Of a stretch of 64,000 nucleotides of DNA, positions 41,594-50,770 are shown in pieces (the stretch's first letter is position 1; every line of letters starts with the position of its first letter). Source of the DNA: an uncultured Christensenellaceae bacterium. Its GTDB lineage: Bacteria > Bacillota > Clostridia > Christensenellales > Borkfalkiaceae. Location: contig CAJUOV010000003.1 of the NCBI GenBank assembly GCA_910588695.1, positions 11,595-75,594 on the forward strand. Reading direction: 5' to 3'. The translations under genes were made by a program, and so were the position numbers. The notes under the pieces are model-generated. The model saw only the letters and a program-made list of their open reading frames with translations, was not told where the DNA came from and did no database searches.

Positions 41594-42796
41594 TTAATTT
41601 TTAATATCGGTCGCAATCTCATCCGCAAGAGAGAACAATTCATCTTTGGTTTTTTCTTTGAGAGCGGAGAGCAGCGTTACTCCCCCGCCGATCTCGCGCA
41701 TGTTTTTGAGCGCAGTCAGTTTTTCGCGCATGATTTTATTTGCCTGCGGCGCCCAGCTCCCGTTTTCGATCAAAGCAAATGCTCTGTTCTGATAATTATG
41801 CGCAGCGAGATCGTTCAACAGCCGTTCCATACTCGTAAACACGCCGTTATTATAAGTGGGCGCGGCAAACACGCAATGCGAATAGCGGAACGCCTCCGCA
41901 AGACAGTACGAAAGGTCGGTATAAGAGACGTCGTATGTCTTGATCCGATTCACACCCTTTCCGGCAAGCGCGGAGGCAAGAATCTGCGCCGCATTCGCGG
42001 TATTTCCGTAAACCGACGCGTAAAACACGGCGACTCCTTTTTCTTCGGGTTCGTACCTGCTCCAAACGTCGTAGTGTTTCAGATACCAATCGAAACCCTT
42101 TCTCCAAATCGGACCGTGCAGCGGACACACCGTTTTAATCGGCAGTCCCGCCGCTTTTTTGAGAACGCTCTGTACCTGCGCGCCGTATTTTCCGACGATA
42201 TTGAAGTAATATCTTCTTGCGTCGTCCAAAAACTCCCGTTCAAAATTCACTTCGTCCGCAAAGACGCTTCCGTCAAGCGCGCCGAACGTACCGAACGCGT
42301 CGGCGGAAAAGAGCGTGCCCGTCGTCACGTCGAACGAGAGCATGACCTCGGGCCAATGCACCATGGGCGCAAAGACAAAACGGAACTTATGCTTGCCCGT
42401 GTCGAGCTCGTCCCCCTCTTTCACAGTCACGATCTCGGGCAGCGGACAGCCGAAAAAATTGTTCAGCATGACCGCCGTCTTCTGGTTGAGTACGATCTTT
42501 ACTTTCGGATAGCGTTTTACGATCCCGCCGAAGCTCGCCGAATGATCGGGCTCCATATGATGAATCACAAGATAGTCGAGAGTTCTCCCGCCCAACGCGC
42601 GCTCGACGTTTTCAAAAAACTGTTCGGAAACGGCGCGGTCCACGGTATCGAAAAGCACCGTTTTTTCGTCGAGCAATAAATAGGAGTTATAGCTGACGCC
42701 GCGCGGAACGGGATACGCGCTCTCGAAGAGCGGGATTCTTCTGTCGTTCGCGCCGACGTAAAACAAATCATTTCCGATCGAAACAAAGTTGTCCAT
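41594..42796 (-). CDS. fprA: A-type flavoprotein FprA (O2/NO reductase)
   Basis: About 400 residues. Four-electron reduction of O2 to water or NO to N2O in strict anaerobes. The N-terminal MBL-fold diiron domain has the ligand motif HHMEPDHSASF and later PMVHWPEVM and CPLHGPIW. The C-terminal flavodoxin domain has VFYASVYGNTANAAQ for FMN. The ATG at 42796 begins MDNFVSIGNDLFYVG, the usual N-terminus; earlier codons overlap the upstream Fe-ADH and are rejected. Followed by rubredoxin. Confidence 0.94.
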   Translation of the reverse strand: MDNFVSIGNDLFYVGANDRRIPLFESAYPVPRGVSYNSYLLLDEKTVLFDTVDRAVSEQFFENVERALGGRTLDYLVIHHMEPDHSASFGGIVKRYPKVKIVLNQKTAVMLNNFFGCPLPEIVTVKEGDELDTGKHKFRFVFAPMVHWPEVMLSFDVTTGTLFSADAFGTFGALDGSVFADEVNFEREFLDDARRYYFNIVGKYGAQVQSVLKKAAGLPIKTVCPLHGPIWRKGFDWYLKHYDVWSRYEPEEKGVAVFYASVYGNTANAAQILASALAGKGVNRIKTYDVSYTDLSYCLAEAFRYSHCVFAAPTYNNGVFTSMERLLNDLAAHNYQNRAFALIENGSWAPQANKIMREKLTALKNMREIGGGVTLLSALKEKTKDELFSLADEIATDIKN

Positions 42797-42831
42797 ATTA
42801 TGATTATGACCTCTTTCCCTTCGGGATAACC

Positions 42832-44004
42832 TCAAAGGCACATTTTATAAATTTCTTCTACGTCTGCGGGAGTCAGCGTCTTGGGACCCGTAATCGCAGA
42901 ACCTCTGCACGCATGTTCCGCCATTGCCTTGAAATGAGTCTCGTCGATCCCGAGATCGGAAAGATTCTTTTTCAAGCCGAGCGTTTCGAAGCAGAAGGTT
43001 TCAAGCGCTTTGATCGCCGCTTTCGCGCCCTCGAACTCCTCCATGCCCTCTTTCAGACCGAACACCTTGACTCCGAAACGGTAAATCTGCGGCGCCGTTT
43101 TTTCGTCGAGGATATAGGTAAGCCAGCGCGGCGCGACGATCGCAAGTCCGTGCCCGTGCGTAATGTCGTAATAGGCGGAGAGTTCGTGTTCCATTGCGTG
43201 GCAGGCGCAGTTATGCAAAGTTCCGGCATCGAGAATTCCGTTGAGCGCCATCGAGGAAGCCCACATGAGATTCGCCCTTGCCTCGTAGTTTTCGGGTTCT
43301 TTCATGGCGACGGGCGCCCATTTGACGACGGCGCGCATGACCGCCTCCTGAAACTCCGTGATGAGATCGAAGCTGTCTTCGCCCGCGAGATAGTAATTGT
43401 CGAGCACATGATTGAAAATATCGAACGCGCCGCAAGCCGTCTGATATTCGGGAAGCGTGTAGCTGTATTCGGGATTTTCGAACGCCGCTTTGGGAATGAG
43501 CGCGTCGCCGCCCAGCCCGATCTTCTCATTGGTGTCCATATTCGAGATGACCGCCCATTCGTCCATCTCCGAACCGGTCGCCGCATTCGTCAAAACCGCG
43601 ATCACGGGAAGCGCCTTCCCGACCCAAGTATATGTCTTGACCAGATCCCACACTTCTCCGCTCTTTGTCACCGCAGCCGCGGCGACCCCTTTTGCGCAGT
43701 CGATCGTAGAGCCTCCGCCCACCGCGAGCACCACGTCGATTTTATTTTTTTTGCAGATCATCGCGCCCTTATTCGCAGTCGTATGGCGGGGATTGGGTTC
43801 TACGCCCGAAAGCTCGAAAAGTTTGAGTCCCTCCGCTTTGACCGCATTCACAACGGCGTCGTACAGTCCGTTTTTCTTGATCGAACCGCCGCCGTAGACG
43901 AGCAAAACCCGTTTTCCGTACTTTTTGATTTCCGCGCCCAGATAATCGAGCGCATTCTTGCCGAAATAAACTCTGTCCGTATTCTGAAAAATAAAGTCTT
44001 TCAT
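42832..44004 (-). CDS. iron-containing alcohol dehydrogenase (BDH type)
   Basis: 390 residues. NAD(P)H-dependent reduction of aldehydes such as butyraldehyde. N-terminal nucleotide-binding sequence VLLVYGGGSIKKNGLYDAV and VLAVGGGSTIDCAKG. Metal ligands lie in DIFNHVLDNYY and CHAMEHELSAYYDITHGHGLAI. Full length for the BdhA/YqhD-like group. The ATG at 44004 has GAGGTG upstream. It lies 36 bases before FprA; both could serve redox balance. A terminator separates it from the sugar operon upstream. Confidence 0.93.
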   Translation of the reverse strand: MKDFIFQNTDRVYFGKNALDYLGAEIKKYGKRVLLVYGGGSIKKNGLYDAVVNAVKAEGLKLFELSGVEPNPRHTTANKGAMICKKNKIDVVLAVGGGSTIDCAKGVAAAAVTKSGEVWDLVKTYTWVGKALPVIAVLTNAATGSEMDEWAVISNMDTNEKIGLGGDALIPKAAFENPEYSYTLPEYQTACGAFDIFNHVLDNYYLAGEDSFDLITEFQEAVMRAVVKWAPVAMKEPENYEARANLMWASSMALNGILDAGTLHNCACHAMEHELSAYYDITHGHGLAIVAPRWLTYILDEKTAPQIYRFGVKVFGLKEGMEEFEGAKAAIKALETFCFETLGLKKNLSDLGIDETHFKAMAEHACRGSAITGPKTLTPADVEEIYKMCL

Positions 44005-44067
44005 CAAAGCACCTCTGTTTTTATTTATTATAACTTAAATCTCCTGAAATGTCAAATCTTGGAAAAC

Positions 44068-44099
44068 AAAAAAGACCGCGCCTGCGTGCGGTCTTTTTT
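44068..44099 (-). terminator. terminator of sugar operon
   Basis: AAAAAAGACCGC / GCGGTCTTTTTT stem with an 8-base loop and T runs on both sides, just after the DUF4432 gene. Confidence 0.85.
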
Positions 44100-44113
44100 G
44101 TTTTATGACATTT

Positions 44114-45022
44114 TTACAGATTTTTCACCGAAAGCGTAAGCGCAAATTTCACTTTTTCGCTCGGAGAGAGGGTGCGATATGCAAATTTCCCGTCGAGATA
44201 GGTGGACGACGGTTCCAGACCGAGCGCGTAATCTTTGCTTGCCGCACTGCACCACTGAATAAAGCAGGGGAGCGTATCCTGCGAATAAACGAGTTCGAAC
44301 GATCTGCCGAGTTTACGGTTCACCGCTTTGACGAGCGGACGGCGGTGACGGATAAAATAACAGCGTTCCTCTTCGCCCTCTTCCGGCGCAGAAAACAGCA
44401 ACCTGTCTTTTATCCGTTTCTCCGCCCACGCAGTGCGGGGCAAAACCTCTTCCTCGTCCGCCTCGATCTCCACTCCCGCGTCGAGCAGAGGATAACCGAG
44501 ATTTATATGATAGAGAATGCAGTACTTCTCTTCCCTTGTTCCGGCGTTCTCGAGCGTATCCTCGACGGAGACGGCGTCCGAGCCGATCGCCGTGAATATT
44601 TTCCGCGTAAAAATCAGATTTTTTCCGAACAGCTCCGTATCCGCGATTTCCGCAACGACGGTAATCCCCTCTTCGCTTCGCTCCGCGCGCAGCACTCTTG
44701 CAGGCGAATTATGAAAAGAACCGTGCAGATCGTACCCCTCTCTCGCGCCGACGCTGTCCAGTCCGCAGGTATAGAGCATACCTCCCTCGAAACGTTTGGA
44801 AAAAGAGAGGTCTCGCGCCGTAAATGCGTTCTTGCTGAGAAAGGAACAATTAACGCCGCGATCGAACAACTGCATCATATCGAGCGCCTTACTCTCGTTG
44901 AGTAAAAACCGCAGTCTTCCGTTGTAGACCTCGATCACTCTGAGACCCGATTCCCTGCCCTCCGTCAGAGTATATCTGCGCAGATAGGCGACCTGATCGA
45001 AATTCGATATTCTGCCATCCAT
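44114..45022 (-). CDS. DUF4432 family protein (aldose 1-epimerase-like)
   Basis: 302 residues of the galactose-mutarotase-like supersandwich fold (DUF4432). Family-like parts are GRLRFLLNESKALDMMQLFDRG, EGGMLYTCGLDS and YDLHGSFHNSPA; the region GLEPSSTYLDG near the C-terminus is typical. These proteins sit in sugar operons and probably interconvert anomers. Last gene of the kinase-isomerase-aldolase operon, one base after the aldolase stop. Confidence 0.82.
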   Translation of the reverse strand: MDGRISNFDQVAYLRRYTLTEGRESGLRVIEVYNGRLRFLLNESKALDMMQLFDRGVNCSFLSKNAFTARDLSFSKRFEGGMLYTCGLDSVGAREGYDLHGSFHNSPARVLRAERSEEGITVVAEIADTELFGKNLIFTRKIFTAIGSDAVSVEDTLENAGTREEKYCILYHINLGYPLLDAGVEIEADEEEVLPRTAWAEKRIKDRLLFSAPEEGEEERCYFIRHRRPLVKAVNRKLGRSFELVYSQDTLPCFIQWCSAASKDYALGLEPSSTYLDGKFAYRTLSPSEKVKFALTLSVKNL

Positions 45023-45023
45023 A

Positions 45024-45869
45024 TTACTTTCCGCTAAAAACCTTTAAGGTTGCAAGAGCATTTTCATACATCGCCTTCTGCGCTTTTAAGGCAAGATTGT
45101 GATAAAAGTCCGCGCTCTTCTCTTCAACGGCAGTTTTCGCCGCCGCATACCCGTCGTATGACATATAAGAATAATAATTGATCTTACGGATTCCGCGTCT
45201 GATGACTTCGCGGTATTCTTTATGCGAAATTCCGCTTCCGCCGTGCATGACGAGGGGCAGACCCGTCTTTTCCCGCACTTTTGTGATCACGTCCATATTG
45301 AGAACAGGCTTACTCTTATAAATTCCATGCGCGGTGCCGAACGCGATCGCAAGCGCGTCCACGCCCGTTTGCGCAATAAAGCCGCTCACAAGTTCGGGCT
45401 TGGTATATAAATCTTCGGGATTCGAAGTTACGGATTCGCCGCCGCCCTCTCTCTGGGGAAGCGCGCCGAGCTCTGCTTCCACCTGAACGCCGCGCGAATG
45501 AGCGTAATCGACGACCTCTTTCGTTCCCGCTGCGTTCTCTTCGTAAGACAGTGTGGAATAGTCTATCATCGCAGAAGTAAAACCCAGATCCATCGCCCGT
45601 TTGCAGTATGCAAAATTTTCGCCGTGATCGAGGTGCACGCACACGGGCACCTTCGCGCTCTTTGCAAGCTCGACCATGACCCGCCCGATTTTATCGAGAG
45701 GAGCGACCTCTTCGTGAATCTGCGCGTGCGCGACGATCACAGGTACGCGCAACTCTTCCGCCGCGTCCAAAACGGCGAGCAGACTTTCGAGGTTGGGCGT
45801 ATTGAAACTTCCGATCGCAGTATTCGTTTTATCTGCGTAACCGCACACTTCTTTCAAACTCGCTAACAT
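45024..45869 (-). CDS. class II ketose-bisphosphate aldolase
   Basis: 281 residues. Zinc-dependent cleavage of a ketose (bis)phosphate to DHAP and an aldehyde. Zinc and catalytic motifs: VCVHLDHGENFAYCKRAMDLGFTSAMID, VEAELGALPQREGG, and LPLVMHGGSGISHKEY. The N-terminus (SFNTPNLESLLAVLDAA) differs slightly from classic fructose-bisphosphate aldolase and fits the GatY/KbaY-like group. In this operon it should split the product of the FGGY kinase. Confidence 0.92.
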   Translation of the reverse strand: MLASLKEVCGYADKTNTAIGSFNTPNLESLLAVLDAAEELRVPVIVAHAQIHEEVAPLDKIGRVMVELAKSAKVPVCVHLDHGENFAYCKRAMDLGFTSAMIDYSTLSYEENAAGTKEVVDYAHSRGVQVEAELGALPQREGGGESVTSNPEDLYTKPELVSGFIAQTGVDALAIAFGTAHGIYKSKPVLNMDVITKVREKTGLPLVMHGGSGISHKEYREVIRRGIRKINYYSYMSYDGYAAAKTAVEEKSADFYHNLALKAQKAMYENALATLKVFSGK

Positions 45870-45874
45870 ATTTA

Positions 45875-47272
45875 TTACTCCTTATCGATATCGATTACTT
45901 CATAGTGCAAATACGTCTTAAACGCTTCCGTAAGCACTGCTTTCATGTGCCCCGCGCCAACCGTGGTGTGATGTTTGAAACCGCCCTTGGCAAGTCGGAT
46001 GAGTTTATTCTGCAAGTCGGGAATTTCCGCAACGCCCCCGCATCCGAAAAACGCTTTTTCAATGGGTTCGCCCGTAAACCTTGCCTCGCTCGCATAAACT
46101 TTGAGTTTACCGTCCTCGGTGAATCCGTTGGACATGGTCATATCCATCGCCCTGATCCTGCCCTCGTTTGTACCCCAGCCCGATCCGGGGTCTCCCTTGG
46201 CAAACATCTTATGCTCGGTCACGGTACCCTTGCCGTCCATCAGACTCTGCGCCACGGGACCGCAATGGAAGAGGATCGCTTTATTTTCGTCGTCTCCGTA
46301 ATTGTTGTTCCAATCCAGACAAGCGGCGGGCTGTCCGCTCGCCAACGCCAGCGCGCGCATTGTAACCGCGCTTGTCAAATCGATCTCGCACGAGCAGACG
46401 ATCCCGCGATCGTTGAGCTCGGAAATCAGCACGCAGGGACAGACCCTTAATATCGTCTCCATCTCGTTCCAACAACGCAGCGTGACCGCATCCAAACGAT
46501 AGGTATCGATATACTCGTCGATGACGACGGAAATCTTTGCAAGCGTGAGTTTGTTGCCTGCGGGCACGCGGGAGAAATCCGCATACTCTTCAAGACGTTT
46601 GAGCTTTGCAATCACGTTCGGATCGTCGTCCTTTTTCTTGTTTACGAAATCGATGAGTTCGGAAAGATCGAAGCTCTCTACGTTGATCCCGTAACGTTGC
46701 AGGGTCACTTCGTCGAAACGCACCGTTTTGAACGCCGTCGTCCGCGCGCCGATACAGCCTAGATTAAATCGTTTCATGCCGTTGACAACACGGCAGATCG
46801 CGGCAAAATCTTTGAGATTTTCGGCAAACGCTTCGGAGAGCGGGTGTACGACGTGCGGCTTTAACACCGTAAACGGAATTTTATATTGATAGAACACATC
46901 GGTCACAGAGAATTTTCCGCAGAAAGCGTCTCGGCGGCGGGCAAAGTCCATTTTGCCGATCTCGTCGGGATACGCCTGCATCAGAACGGGCACGCCCGCG
47001 TCTTGAAGCGCGGTCACCGCGCCGTTCTCGTCGATAAAAATAGGCATGCATAAAATAACGCCGTCGTACTCGCCCTCGTGACTTTTCAACCAATCGTGGT
47101 AGAGCCTGCCCTCTTCGCGCGTTTCGACCGCGCCGTAGCGCGTAAGTTTCTCGTCCATGACCAGATACTCGTGCCCCGCTCTCGTCACCGCTTCGATCAT
47201 CTCTTTGCGCGCGCCCGTGATAAGTTCTCCGGGCATAAATCCTCTGTTTCCGAAAAATAATGCAAATTTCAT
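45875..47272 (-). CDS. L-fucose/L-arabinose isomerase superfamily protein
   Basis: 465 residues. The first part resembles the Rossmann-like N-domain of fucose/arabinose isomerases (GVILCMPIFIDENGAVTAL, VLMQAYPDEIGKMDF). The C-terminal half carries the metal-site style sequence CEIDLTSAVTMRALALASG and FHCGPVAQSL, with GAGHMKAVLTEAF near the end. It should interconvert an aldose and a ketose. It differs enough from true FucI and AraA that the sugar cannot be named. It sits between kinase and aldolase genes with 1-5-base gaps. Confidence 0.82.
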   Translation of the reverse strand: MKFALFFGNRGFMPGELITGARKEMIEAVTRAGHEYLVMDEKLTRYGAVETREEGRLYHDWLKSHEGEYDGVILCMPIFIDENGAVTALQDAGVPVLMQAYPDEIGKMDFARRRDAFCGKFSVTDVFYQYKIPFTVLKPHVVHPLSEAFAENLKDFAAICRVVNGMKRFNLGCIGARTTAFKTVRFDEVTLQRYGINVESFDLSELIDFVNKKKDDDPNVIAKLKRLEEYADFSRVPAGNKLTLAKISVVIDEYIDTYRLDAVTLRCWNEMETILRVCPCVLISELNDRGIVCSCEIDLTSAVTMRALALASGQPAACLDWNNNYGDDENKAILFHCGPVAQSLMDGKGTVTEHKMFAKGDPGSGWGTNEGRIRAMDMTMSNGFTEDGKLKVYASEARFTGEPIEKAFFGCGGVAEIPDLQNKLIRLAKGGFKHHTTVGAGHMKAVLTEAFKTYLHYEVIDIDKE

Positions 47273-47273
47273 A

Positions 47274-48755
47274 TCAGAAAAACTCCTTTAATTTTTGATA
47301 CAGCTTTTGATATTTTTTGTAATAGGGCGCATAAGCCGCCGCCCTCTCCTTATTCGGCGCAAATTCCTTTTTCTTCTTGACGAACACCGCAACCGCTTCG
47401 TCATAGGACTTTTTACCGATCGCGACCGCCTGCAATACGGCGCAGCCGCACAAACCTCCCTCGGGAGAACGCAACGTCGAATAGTGTATCCCCTGAACAT
47501 CCGCTTTGATTTGCAGCCACTTTTCCGAGTTTGCGCCCCCGCCCGTCGCCACCGCGCTTTTAATGCCGATTCCGTAGCGCTTTGCGATCTGCGTCTCGAA
47601 CTTCATCTCCATCGCCTGACCTTCCATGAGCGACTGATAGAGCCGACTGTCTGTCGCGGAAGTCGTCAACCCGATAATTGCGCCCTTTGCGCCGTTGTTC
47701 TGAAAAGGGATCGCCGATCCCGCAAAATAAGGCAGCGTATAGATGCCCGTGGGCGCTTCGGTAAAATTTTTTTCGAGATAGGAAAAGGTATTTTCCTCCT
47801 CTCCGCGGTATCCGTGCAATATCTCGTCCTTGAACCATTTGACGATGGACCCGCTCGCGTAGTTGCAGATATAGGTGCAGTAAAGCCCTTCCACCGCGAA
47901 AGGCACAATGGGAAAACCCGCTTCGCCGGCGGCGGTACCGACGGACTTCTCTTTGAATACTGCGGTAATGCATTCCACCGTACCCATGCCGTCTACCGCC
48001 TGTCCCTCTCGAACGACGCCCGCACCGAGCGCGGTGCATACCTGATCGTGACTACCGAGCACCAACACGCAGTCGCGCGGCAATCCGAACTCTTCGGCAG
48101 CGCGGGGCGTCACCTTTCCCACCACGCTGCCCGCAGGCATGGGCTCGGAAAAAAGCGATACGGGAATATCGAAGCCGTCGATTAGATCACGGTCGAACAC
48201 TTTATTTTTAATATCGAACACGCCTGTCCGCGCCGCAAGCGAAAAATCGATCGCCCTCTTCCCCGTGAGAAGATAACCGAAATAATCGCCGATCAGAAAC
48301 AGCTTTCGGGCAGCCTTATATACTTCGGGCTCGTGCTCCATGATCCAGAGCAGTTTATAAACGGAGTACATCGCATGCGGCATGACGCCCGTCTCGGAAT
48401 AGATCTTTTCTTTTCCGAAGAGGGCGCAGGCAAGCTCTGCCTGTTCGCTCCCCCGCCCGTCTGTATAGAGCATCGGGTCTGTAAGAACATCGTCATTCCC
48501 ATCCAGCAGAACAAAGGATTCCCCGAACGAAGAGAAGCAGACCGAATCGATCGCGGCAGACCGCGCCGCCTCGCGCACGAGCGATTTGACCGTCTCCGTA
48601 ATGAAAGCAATGTCCGCGTAAACAAAACCGCCCGACCTTTTCAACGGACACTCCCTCACGCGGTAAAAGAGTATTTCCCCGTTCTCATCGAACACCTGCG
48701 CCTTACAACAGGTCGAACCGACGTCCAACGATAAGTAATTTTTTACTCTGTCCAT
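47274..48755 (-). CDS. FGGY-family carbohydrate kinase
   Basis: 493 residues. Phosphorylates a ketose with ATP. The N-terminal phosphate motif is YLSLDVGSTCCKAQVFD, the central substrate signature is MPHAMYSVYKLLWI, and the C-terminal adenosine motif is SAVATGGGANSEKWLQIKADV with GCAVLQAVAIG. Closest in style to xylulokinase/fuculokinase-like members. First gene of the operon; its weak-35 promoter lies in the divergent region shared with the AraC regulator. Confidence 0.93.
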   Translation of the reverse strand: MDRVKNYLSLDVGSTCCKAQVFDENGEILFYRVRECPLKRSGGFVYADIAFITETVKSLVREAARSAAIDSVCFSSFGESFVLLDGNDDVLTDPMLYTDGRGSEQAELACALFGKEKIYSETGVMPHAMYSVYKLLWIMEHEPEVYKAARKLFLIGDYFGYLLTGKRAIDFSLAARTGVFDIKNKVFDRDLIDGFDIPVSLFSEPMPAGSVVGKVTPRAAEEFGLPRDCVLVLGSHDQVCTALGAGVVREGQAVDGMGTVECITAVFKEKSVGTAAGEAGFPIVPFAVEGLYCTYICNYASGSIVKWFKDEILHGYRGEEENTFSYLEKNFTEAPTGIYTLPYFAGSAIPFQNNGAKGAIIGLTTSATDSRLYQSLMEGQAMEMKFETQIAKRYGIGIKSAVATGGGANSEKWLQIKADVQGIHYSTLRSPEGGLCGCAVLQAVAIGKKSYDEAVAVFVKKKKEFAPNKERAAAYAPYYKKYQKLYQKLKEFF

Positions 48756-48792
48756 AATTAAATTTTACTTGATTTTTTTCTCGCGATATAGT

Positions 48793-48836
48793 ATTATAAA
48801 GGAAATAAATATGGTAAATTCGTATCAAATTTTACC
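48793..48836. promoter_or_regulatory. divergent control region of sugar operon
   Basis: On the minus strand TATAAT (48793-48798) lacks a good -35. The -35 position overlaps GGTAAATT (48813-48820), whose imperfect partner AATTTTACC lies at 48828-48836, a dyad centred between kinase and regulator. This fits activation by the divergent AraC protein. Confidence 0.5.
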
Positions 48837-48856
48837 GATATTAAGGAGAGACTTCC

Positions 48857-49666
48857 GTGACCGACAAACAGCAAAACGATTTGATTCGTCTTAAAAATCT
48901 GCTCCGGGATTTTTACAATCTGACGGGCATGAAAATCTGCATTTACGACGGCGAGGGCGAAGAACTCTGCTACTACCCCGAACGCTTTTCTCAGTTCTGT
49001 AAACATCTGCGCACATTTCCCGAAGCGGAGGAAAAGTGCCGCGCATGCGACAGGAACGCGCTTGCGGAATGCAAAAAGACGCAGTCTGCATTTCTGTATA
49101 CCTGCCACGCGGGACTGACCGAATGTATGTCCCCCATCTGCCTGAACGACAGTATCCGCGGATTTATCGTTATCGGGCAGATCCGCGAAGACGGCTCCGT
49201 ATTTGCGGGAGAAAACTTCGGCGCGGACAGGGATAACCTCAGAACGCTGTGGAATTCTCTGCCCGTGATTCCGCGCGATAAAATACTTTCGGCGGTGCAC
49301 ATTTCGGAAGCATGCACGGGGTATGACCAGCTGATCCGATTCGTGCGGGAGCAGAGCGAGACCCTGGGCAACCGTCTCGAAGCGTTCGTCAAAGAAAATC
49401 TCAAAGGAGATCTCGGCGTGAACGCGCTCTGCAGAAAATTCGTGCTTTCCAGACGGGAATTGTATTCGTTCGTACATGAACGCTATCACTGCACGCCCGC
49501 TCAATTCGTGCGCCTGCGCCGCCTCGCTTACGCCGCCGAACTTCTGAAAACGACCGACCTTTCCGTTGCGGAAATCGCGGACAGGTGCGGAATCGGCGAC
49601 TATAATTACTTCTCGAAAATTTTCAGAAAAGTCTACAACGTAAGCGCGAGGGATTACCGGAAATAA
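48857..49666 (+). CDS. PocR-AraC family transcriptional regulator
   Basis: 269 residues. N-terminal PocR sensory domain with its conserved cysteines (FPEAEEKCRACDRNALAECKK, FLYTCHAGLTECMSPI, GQIRED). The C-terminal AraC HTH pair (about 170-268) includes AEIADRCGIGDYNYFSKIFRKVY. The start is GTG at 48857 with AAGGAG eight bases before. PocR domains bind small hydrocarbon or sugar ligands. Transcribed away from the kinase operon, it very likely activates that operon. Confidence 0.92.
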   Translation: MTDKQQNDLIRLKNLLRDFYNLTGMKICIYDGEGEELCYYPERFSQFCKHLRTFPEAEEKCRACDRNALAECKKTQSAFLYTCHAGLTECMSPICLNDSIRGFIVIGQIREDGSVFAGENFGADRDNLRTLWNSLPVIPRDKILSAVHISEACTGYDQLIRFVREQSETLGNRLEAFVKENLKGDLGVNALCRKFVLSRRELYSFVHERYHCTPAQFVRLRRLAYAAELLKTTDLSVAEIADRCGIGDYNYFSKIFRKVYNVSARDYRK

Positions 49667-49700
49667 AAAAACCGACGGAACTGATTTCCGTCGGTTTTTT
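49666..49700. terminator. bidirectional terminator between two AraC genes
   Basis: AAAAAACCGACGGAA / TTCCGTCGGTTTTTT stem with T runs on both strands, between convergent regulator genes. Confidence 0.9.
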
Positions 49701-50648
49701 CTATTCTTCCAAAAACGGACCCGATTCGTGATGAGTCGCCTGATGATCGTACATCTTATAGCGGAAACGCTTTCGAAAATCGGAGGGCGTAACCCCTACC
49801 GTATTTTTGAACTCATAGATAAAATGCTGACTGTTGCGGAAACCGGACTGTCCGCAGATCTGTTTAACGGATAGGCTCGTACTCATCAAAAGTTGTTTCG
49901 CCCGTTCCACGCGCACCGAGTTGATCGTTTTGAGAATGGTCGTTCCCGTATATTCGTGGAAAATCCGCTGCAAGTATGCCTTGCTGATGTCGATAAATTC
50001 CGCAATGTCGTCTATTTTGATATTCGACGCAAAGTGATGGGCGATATATTCCTGCGTGCGGCGGATATACCAAAGACATCCGTTCGGCTTTCCGATCGTT
50101 TTGCATTTGCCGATTTCCGCGAACAGCGTGACGAGTTTGCTCTGCGCCGCAAACGACTGTTCGAAATTATTCGTCCCGTGGAACAGTTCGTCCAAAAACA
50201 CACGAAAGCTCATTTCCACGCTCTCCATGTCCGTCAGAATACAATATCCGTTCTTTTCTTCGGCGATCTGCGCCCATGCGCCCTGCCGCATAAAATTGGA
50301 ATAATTGAGCGAAAACACGTCAAACACGCCGAACGGATTATACTCCGCTTTATTCCTCACCTTAAATTCCACGTTGTAGATCATGGCTTTTGTATTGTAA
50401 ATGCGATGAGGCACCATCGCGTCTACGATAATAAATTCGCCCGCGGAAATTTTGTGGTTAATAAATCTTTTTTTGCCCCGTTCGTCCGTTTCGCAGACTT
50501 CAAAGAAAAACTGTCCGCTTTGACAGTACATCAGTTCGAAATACGGATGAAAATGCCGCACCATGGAAAAAGTATCATCGAACATCTTCATATAATATGA
50601 GATCGGCTCCAACGCCTCGTTTTTTAATTCTTTTAACGAAACAGTCAT
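49701..50648 (-). CDS. cupin-AraC family transcriptional regulator
   Basis: 315 residues. N-terminal cupin-like sensor (HFHPYFELMYCQSGQFFFEV; ISAGEFIIVDAMVPHRIYN) and C-terminal AraC HTH domains (about 195-300) with IDDIAEFIDISKAYLQRIFHEY and KQICGQSGFRNSQHFIYEFKN. It lies just downstream of the polysaccharide locus and probably regulates it in response to a sugar. Its promoter has two exact 15-base direct repeats 21 bp apart, which may be its own or a related regulator's sites. Confidence 0.92.
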   Translation of the reverse strand: MTVSLKELKNEALEPISYYMKMFDDTFSMVRHFHPYFELMYCQSGQFFFEVCETDERGKKRFINHKISAGEFIIVDAMVPHRIYNTKAMIYNVEFKVRNKAEYNPFGVFDVFSLNYSNFMRQGAWAQIAEEKNGYCILTDMESVEMSFRVFLDELFHGTNNFEQSFAAQSKLVTLFAEIGKCKTIGKPNGCLWYIRRTQEYIAHHFASNIKIDDIAEFIDISKAYLQRIFHEYTGTTILKTINSVRVERAKQLLMSTSLSVKQICGQSGFRNSQHFIYEFKNTVGVTPSDFRKRFRYKMYDHQATHHESGPFLEE

Positions 50649-50677
50649 TTTTATCCTCTTTTTCGTAAGTTTTCTCT

Positions 50678-50724
50678 ATTATACCGCAATATTCCCAAAT
50701 TGGCAAGCCATATTCCCAAATTGG
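50678..50724 (-). promoter_or_regulatory. AraC gene promoter with tandem 15-base operators
   Basis: TATAAT at 50678-50683 with no good -35. ATATTCCCAAATTGG occurs twice exactly, at 50689-50703 and 50710-50724, a 21-bp period (two helical turns). The nearer copy covers the -35 position. Confidence 0.65.
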
Positions 50725-50736
50725 AAATTAAATTTA

Positions 50737-50768
50737 TAAAAAAAATCGGGAGCATATCGCTCCCGATT
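50737..50768 (-). terminator. terminator of polysaccharide utilisation operon
   Basis: AATCGGGAGC / GCTCCCGATT stem followed on the minus strand by eight Ts, just after the GH39-like gene. Confidence 0.88.
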
Positions 50769-50770
50769 AT

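Noticed and set aside
44114..49666. Sulfoquinovose (sulfo-EMP) pathway for the kinase-isomerase-aldolase operon
   Set aside because: The kinase is FGGY rather than a PfkB-type sulfofructose kinase and no sulfoquinovosidase or sulfonate exporter is nearby.
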